From: Beroe forskalii
Lineage: Eukaryota > Ctenophora > Nuda > Beroida > Beroidae
Assembly (NCBI GenBank): GCA_011033025.1
Contig: WFMF01000061.1
Coordinates: forward strand, 124,001-188,000
Reading direction: 5' to 3'
DNA length: 64,000 nucleotides
In this document: in pieces, positions 58,780-64,000 of the stretch
Numbering within the stretch: position 1 is the stretch's first letter
Layout: the number at the start of each line of letters is the position of its first letter
Translations under genes and position numbers: made by a program
Notes under the pieces: generated by a model
Databases searched by the model: none
The model's input: the letters and a program-made list of their open reading frames with translations, nothing else
What the model was told of the DNA's origin: nothing

Positions 58780-59250
58780 ACTACTGACCTTTCCCACTTA
58801 AAACTTATACTGACCTCTCCTTGCTGATTGCTCCCACTACTGACCGCTTCCAAGTACTCCCACTCCTGACCTCTCTCATGCTGATTCCCACTCATAACCT
58901 CTCATGCATGTTCCCACTCATAACCTCTCTTGCTTGTTCCCACTCATAACCTCTCATGCTTGTTCCCACTCCTGACCCCTCATGTTTGTTCCCACTCCTG
59001 ACCTCCCTCATGCTTGTTCCCACTCCTGACCTCTCTCATGCTTGTTCCCACTCCTGACCTCTCATGCTGATTCCCACTCCTGACCTCTCATGCTCGTTCC
59101 CACCCCTGACCTCTCTCATGCTGATTCCCACTCCAAACCTCCCTCATGCTTGTTCCCACTCCTGACTTGTTCCCACTCCTGACTTGTTCCCACTCCTGAC
59201 TTGTTCCCACTCCTGACTTGTTCCCACTCCTGACTTGTTCCCACTCCACT
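58780..59250. repeat. TTGTTCCCACTCCTGAC minisatellite
   Basis: Imperfect 25-35 bp units (TTCCCACTCCTGACCTCTCATGC) tighten into a 17-bp array of five to six units at about 59148-59248. Confidence 0.9.
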
Positions 59251-60935
59251 ACAGTGCAGCAGTAGACCTCGCTTGTTTCCTCGGAGAGCACCTCACATCA
59301 TATCACATTGCATTGGCCACTACAATAAGCAGACCTCCTCTCATCTCCCTAGCTCTATATAGCAGATCATGACGTATGACAAAAGCTGGTTATGTAGCTA
59401 CATGATCTGTGTTTGCTACTACTGAGGGGATGCCTATTAAACGTGTTTCGTCGGTAGCCCATGGTCCTCCTCCCTTTACCAGCACCCAATGAACTTGTAT
59501 CCCAGGTTTTTCGCATCGTCTCCAGCTCCTTATATACCGGTCTCAATCTGTGTTTATATAGCAATATATTACAATATGATCGATTCTTCACCTTTGCTTC
59601 ACAACAAATATTATAAGATTATATATCTTCTGGGATTTATTAGTGAGATTATAATAATATACCAATGGGGGAGCTGATTAACTTAATTGCAGACAATTTT
59701 GATCGCAATTATGTGGGATAAGCTTGCGGATTTTTGGGAATAAATATTCGGCTTATTATGAAATTATGGGTCGCTGTAAGGAGTCCTGTAATGGAAGCAT
59801 AGAACCGTCCAAAGAACCAGTCAATTGCATTTTACCGGCCCTAAAGAGCTATAAAGACATGAAGATAAGTGTGTTTTGCCTTCGGTAGGTACCCTCATCT
59901 TATATTCAGTGCATAGCACTTTCAGATAAATGCCTGTTCCCCCACATACTGTATGATTAATCCTATCTTAAACATATCATCTGATTGAAATTACTGTTAG
60001 AGCCTTGCACCGAGTGTTATCCCAGGTGATGAATTCAAGCTATGCAACAAATTTAGATTATTGCCTGTTTGCTTTTTGCCTGGCTTCACCCTTCCAACTA
60101 ACATTCACTAAATCTGTATCTGAAGTGCTATTAACTTATTAATTATCAACTACTAGACCGGTAAAAGTCTTCAAGATGTGCTTTAACGTCAAAACTAATT
60201 GTTGTGTTCTGACTGATAAAATTGTAATGTTTCTCATTTTGCACCAACTCGTTTTTGGCATGTTTAATTATATAAATAAGGGCTCTAGAATCTAGATACA
60301 GGAAAGCTTCGAATTTAGATTGCAGTTGTTACGCATACTTATAAGTGAAGTGCAATAAACATGGCATCGCTTATATTTTGATATACTTCACTTAGGATAT
60401 TTGTCTAACTTTTTGCCATTTCTTGATAGCTTCAGGACAAATTATTTACCTTTTCCGATATGAATGTTTGTAGCTTTGAGACATCTACAGGCTATCTTAT
60501 GTGACATGCTGTGCAATAGAATTTAGGGTCGTTTGTTATATATTATTTATCACAATAAAGGACAACATTGTGGTTGACTTCATGGCACAGTTTTCATGGT
60601 GAAGAGTCTGCTATCTGGATTGAGCATTGATGAGACAGAGCAACTAATTATTGCACGTGTAAGTTTAAAAATTTTGATGAGAGTTTATTATATCCCATTT
60701 TAATTACATCAGGTTCACACTTTTTCTCATATTCGATATTAGATTTACTTTCGAATTGAAGTTATCTAACTCGAAATTTTTGGCTCTTTTTTCGAATCAA
60801 GAAAGGATCTCCATTTAATTGAATTTTAGTGAGGAAGTCATTGAACACCATTCGTATCAAATGTTCAGATTCCTAAGATTCTTTAATACAATTCTTCAGA
60901 ATACAGCAATAATCTGAAGAAATAATTCGTGTAGT

Positions 60936-60995
60936 GATACGGTGAGTTATGATGTCGAGCCCCGAAGGGTTCGAGCTATTATTACGAACCGTATT
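60936..60995. repeat. Small foldback
   Basis: ATACGGT (60937-60943) pairs with ACCGTAT (60988-60994), and an inner TCGAGCCC/GGGTTCGA stem has a short loop. A miniature element or structured motif. Confidence 0.45.
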
Positions 60996-62133
60996 ACGTT
61001 CTCATATTGCAATAACTATAGTTTCGACCATATTTAAACTTTTGAACAAGTTCGTAGCAGTTTTCGTAGCAGTTTTGCAACCAAACTAATCTAAATATAT
61101 AGCAGTTGCAGTATTATCGATGATACCCCCGCATTCCCGCAACACGAAAATAATTGGGTGTCAGTCATATTCTTCGTGTGTGTGGATATCTGTTGCGAAT
61201 AGTTTGGGTTCCAGTGCCATGTCTTTTAATTCTGGAGTTATGGCACTGTCATGACTTTAAAATAGAAAAGAACGGGGTATTGATTTGGAACTTATAAAAA
61301 GTTTCAGAGATTCGATAATTGATTTTTGGGGATTTCATCCTTGCTATTATACTTGTCATATTATAACAATTCATGGAACATATTCATCAGTCGATTACGT
61401 TTAAGGATTCGACACTGGTTTATTAAAGGGGAGTTAATTAATGTCCTAACCATGTAACTAAGGCATACATGATACAGTACTGTGGCTCTGTGGGTATTGT
61501 CTGCTTCTGCAGAATATGATCAAGGTAGGATCACAGCTGCTGGGATGGTGTGAGATGGTCCTATATAGATGAAGATCATCTGATGGAGGCATTGCAGGTG
61601 TTAATAAGATGATGCGGGCGACATTATATGCTACATTATGTGGTATTGGAGGGAGAGTGGGGAAAACACCGGCTTATATTATCGGATTTAGTTTATGGGG
61701 TTAATTACCAGGCTGAGGAATCGACATAGAACGAAATCACGTCAGTTACAAGTTGGGTCTTTAAAACCAATCCTATAATCAATTTCTCCCAAACCACTCC
61801 TTTTTGCACCTAACAGAATCCTAGAGTTATTTATTAAACCTGTTTAATCATCTGGAAGGTTTATTTATTAAAATTATAGTACGAGTGTACGAGATGTTAT
61901 AGGTGTTCTAAACGATCAGCAAGAGTTGTGAGAGAGATAAACAGTGTGTCTCGCGGAAAATAATATAATATGATCCTTTAACGCATGATGCGATTAGGAG
62001 TGGTTCCTGAAGTTCCTGATGTCAAAGATAAACGATAATATGGCTGTCGAATAGGCATATCATCAACTCGAATAGACAATTATAAGAATCAGTGTATACC
62101 TTCTTTGTTTTTTCCATGCCCTCTTGCTAGGAA

Positions 62134-62286
62134 ACGACCGGTTAACCGAACCGAAACGAAAGAAATACCGGTTCTGTTTTCGCCAATTGAAACAAACCGT
62201 AACCGAATATTTTGATTTCGCAATTAACCGTTTGGTGAAATCGGTCGGTTAACCGAACCGTAACCGAAACCGAAATAACCGGTCGT
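62134..62286. repeat. AACCGAACCG-rich element with inverted ends
   Basis: The 153-bp element starts ACGACCGGTT and ends AACCGGTCGT, exact inverted repeats of 10 bp. The interior is filled with CCGAACCG, CCGTAACCG and CCGAAACCG variants, plus a direct repeat of GGTTAACCGAACCG. This is a probable non-autonomous repeat. Confidence 0.6.
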
Positions 62287-63919
62287 CTCACATTTATTTA
62301 TAAAATTTGTCTTTTCTTCCAGAACAATAATGATATGGTGACCATTTTTGTTCTGCCTTTTTGGCTATTTAGATGGTGGGTGTACCTTTCATTTAAATGA
62401 AAGCTCTAAAACACTGTGACACTTAGCACTACCATGTGCTGGTGTGTGTGTTCATGAGTGTCTTCAAGCCACGGCTGAACGGGAACACTGCTCATGATTG
62501 GAGCATTATATATTGGAGCTCAGATCGATAACCTGCCCTTTAATTAATCTAAGGGTGATACTTGACATGGGGCTCCTCAGCTTTTATACGCTCATCCTGA
62601 CGTTTGTAAAAGAGACCTTGTCACGGCCCGCTCTGTACATATGGAGACAATAACTTTGCAGGAACCCACCTTAACTATGATAATAACTTTGCAGCCCTGA
62701 CACCCTACTAGTGATAGCTATTTCACTGATTGGGTCATCACCCCTTCCAATCCAATAATAAAATGCGCAGCTTTTTACTGATCATCACATATATAGTTAT
62801 ATATGTTCCCTGCCGTTGACCTGGACCAGCAGTACTCCGGTCACGTGATACGTGTTTTATAATGTCCTAAACTTGTCAGTCTCATCACAGGAGGAAGATA
62901 TCCGGATATAACCGGGGGTTAATAAGTTAATAAGACTCCCCTGGTCACATTGTCATATGTTTAGTGACAAACTAACTGGCAGTTTTACTCGTAAAAATGG
63001 AAAACTCATCTTTGTTGATCATGATGTTGCTAACAGGCTCAAACACCAGTAATAGACCAGTTTAATCCTTTATCGAGCACCAGTTGTGGCACCAATGTGG
63101 GTATGTGGTGCGGCACTACATGCCCACATGGTAACACGTACGCGTTTGCTAGCACCACCACCATTGGTTACTGATAGGTTCATCAAATAACATGCACTCG
63201 GAGTATTTATGAAAACAGTTTGCAAGTTACTGTGACAATGGAGATCACGATATGTCCGCCACGTTTTATTATCGAATGTAATAATAATATCTTTGACCCT
63301 TTGACGTCGACAGCCATCCTTTCAGTACTCCAAATTACTCCAATATATTTATTATAAGTGGGTAGATCACGAACTCACGCTAGGATTCTGTTACCAGCTC
63401 TGTCACCAGTCACATTCACACTTCCAAAGTTCCAACGTCAGACGATACACATTTCCACACTCTATTAACAACGGTCCCGTAAGATACAATGAAGTAGCCC
63501 CTTTCACGCCACTTGTTTTCCATTTTAAGTCCTGATTATGCTGTCATAATCACCAGCAGTAAATATCCACTGTATGGTTCTTCTTCAATATATAATATTA
63601 AATATAGTTGTATCTGTAGAAACACATTAACAGTAAGTAGCTTCATTGATAAATATAGATGCCTAAGTGGGACAGTGAGTGAGCATACCCTCAATATTCT
63701 GTAATATTAGTGACTGTAGATCTATGTTATATATTAGGACCCCTTGTTTTTACAAGCTGAGTAACAGGGACCAAATGATGGTGAGGAGACCCTTCTCAGC
63801 TCCTACTTACTTCGGTACGTTGCTTGACACACACACAACTACACTAAACGTCATTAAATTGTCAGCTGATAGAGAGTTGTGTGGACACGTTCTCTGATCC
63901 CGTGGGTTACCTTGGCAAC

Positions 63920-63965
63920 CAATCACCGATCCCATCCTAGTCACGTGGCACGTGACAACCAATGG
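63920..63965. promoter_or_regulatory. CCAAT and double CACGTG cluster
   Basis: CCAATCACC, CACGTGGCACGTGAC and CCAATGG occur within about 45 bp. The same pairing recurs elsewhere in the TALE gene introns. Confidence 0.25.
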
Positions 63966-64000
63966 GGCACGTCTACCCTTAGGAAACAACCTGCAAATAT

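Larger units (their letters stand above)
55807..64000 (+). other. TALE gene intron 7 or downstream sequence, no gene seen
   Basis: If exon 7 is real, the rest of the window is intron. I searched by eye for the homeodomain signature WFINARRR and its codons and found none. The open frames at 57203-57523 and 57528-57773 look non-coding. The repeats listed below are the only structure I can support. Confidence 0.45.

Noticed and set aside
55807-64000. Homeodomain exon for the TALE gene
   Set aside because: No WFINARRR-like codons found by eye on the + strand. It probably lies beyond the window.

Overview
This window is animal nuclear DNA. Genes are split by many short GT-AG introns, exons are richer in G and C than the AT-rich introns, and there are no bacterial-style operons. 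The two main genes are metazoan: the ciliary transport gene IFT172, and the 5' half of a TALE-class homeobox gene of the PREP/PKNOX type. A nested LDLa-repeat, relaxin-receptor-like GPCR fits an invertebrate (cnidarian, spiralian or similar). I cannot name the species.

Layout. Positions 1-319 are the 3' end of an unrecognised + strand gene. IFT172 fills 937-26928 (+) in 31 coding exons. They add up to about 1735 residues if one missing base in exon 3 is allowed for. A canonical poly(A) signal lies 30 bp past the stop. Intron 8 (6.4 kb) holds an intronless, opposite-strand GPCR gene with two frameshifts. Intron 10 (3.1 kb) holds an intronless, opposite-strand gene for a small secreted repeat protein with one frameshift. 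From 26.96 to 33.8 kb I see no protein gene. That stretch has a GC-rich palindromic element, a 200-bp foldback, and a possible promoter and 5' untranslated exon. The PREP/PKNOX-like gene starts coding at 33820 and runs off the right edge. Seven exons (33815-55806) encode about 252 residues, including the complete MEIS/PKNOX N-terminal domain. The homeodomain must lie beyond 64000.

The least ordinary signal is the way exon edges are duplicated. At five of 37 intact 5' splice sites, the last bases of the exon and the first bases of the intron are repeated in tandem just downstream (introns 11, 13, 14 and 22 of IFT172; intron 2 of the TALE gene). At least eight 3' splice sites have tandem copies of their polypyrimidine or branch-point region. 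Decoy splice sites may therefore be generated repeatedly by local duplication.

Four frameshifts occur in otherwise well-conserved reading frames. This suggests either leftover assembly indels or local gene decay, and reads would be needed to decide. No functional link between IFT172, the nested genes and the TALE gene can be read from the sequence. Adjacency alone does not show co-regulation in an animal genome.
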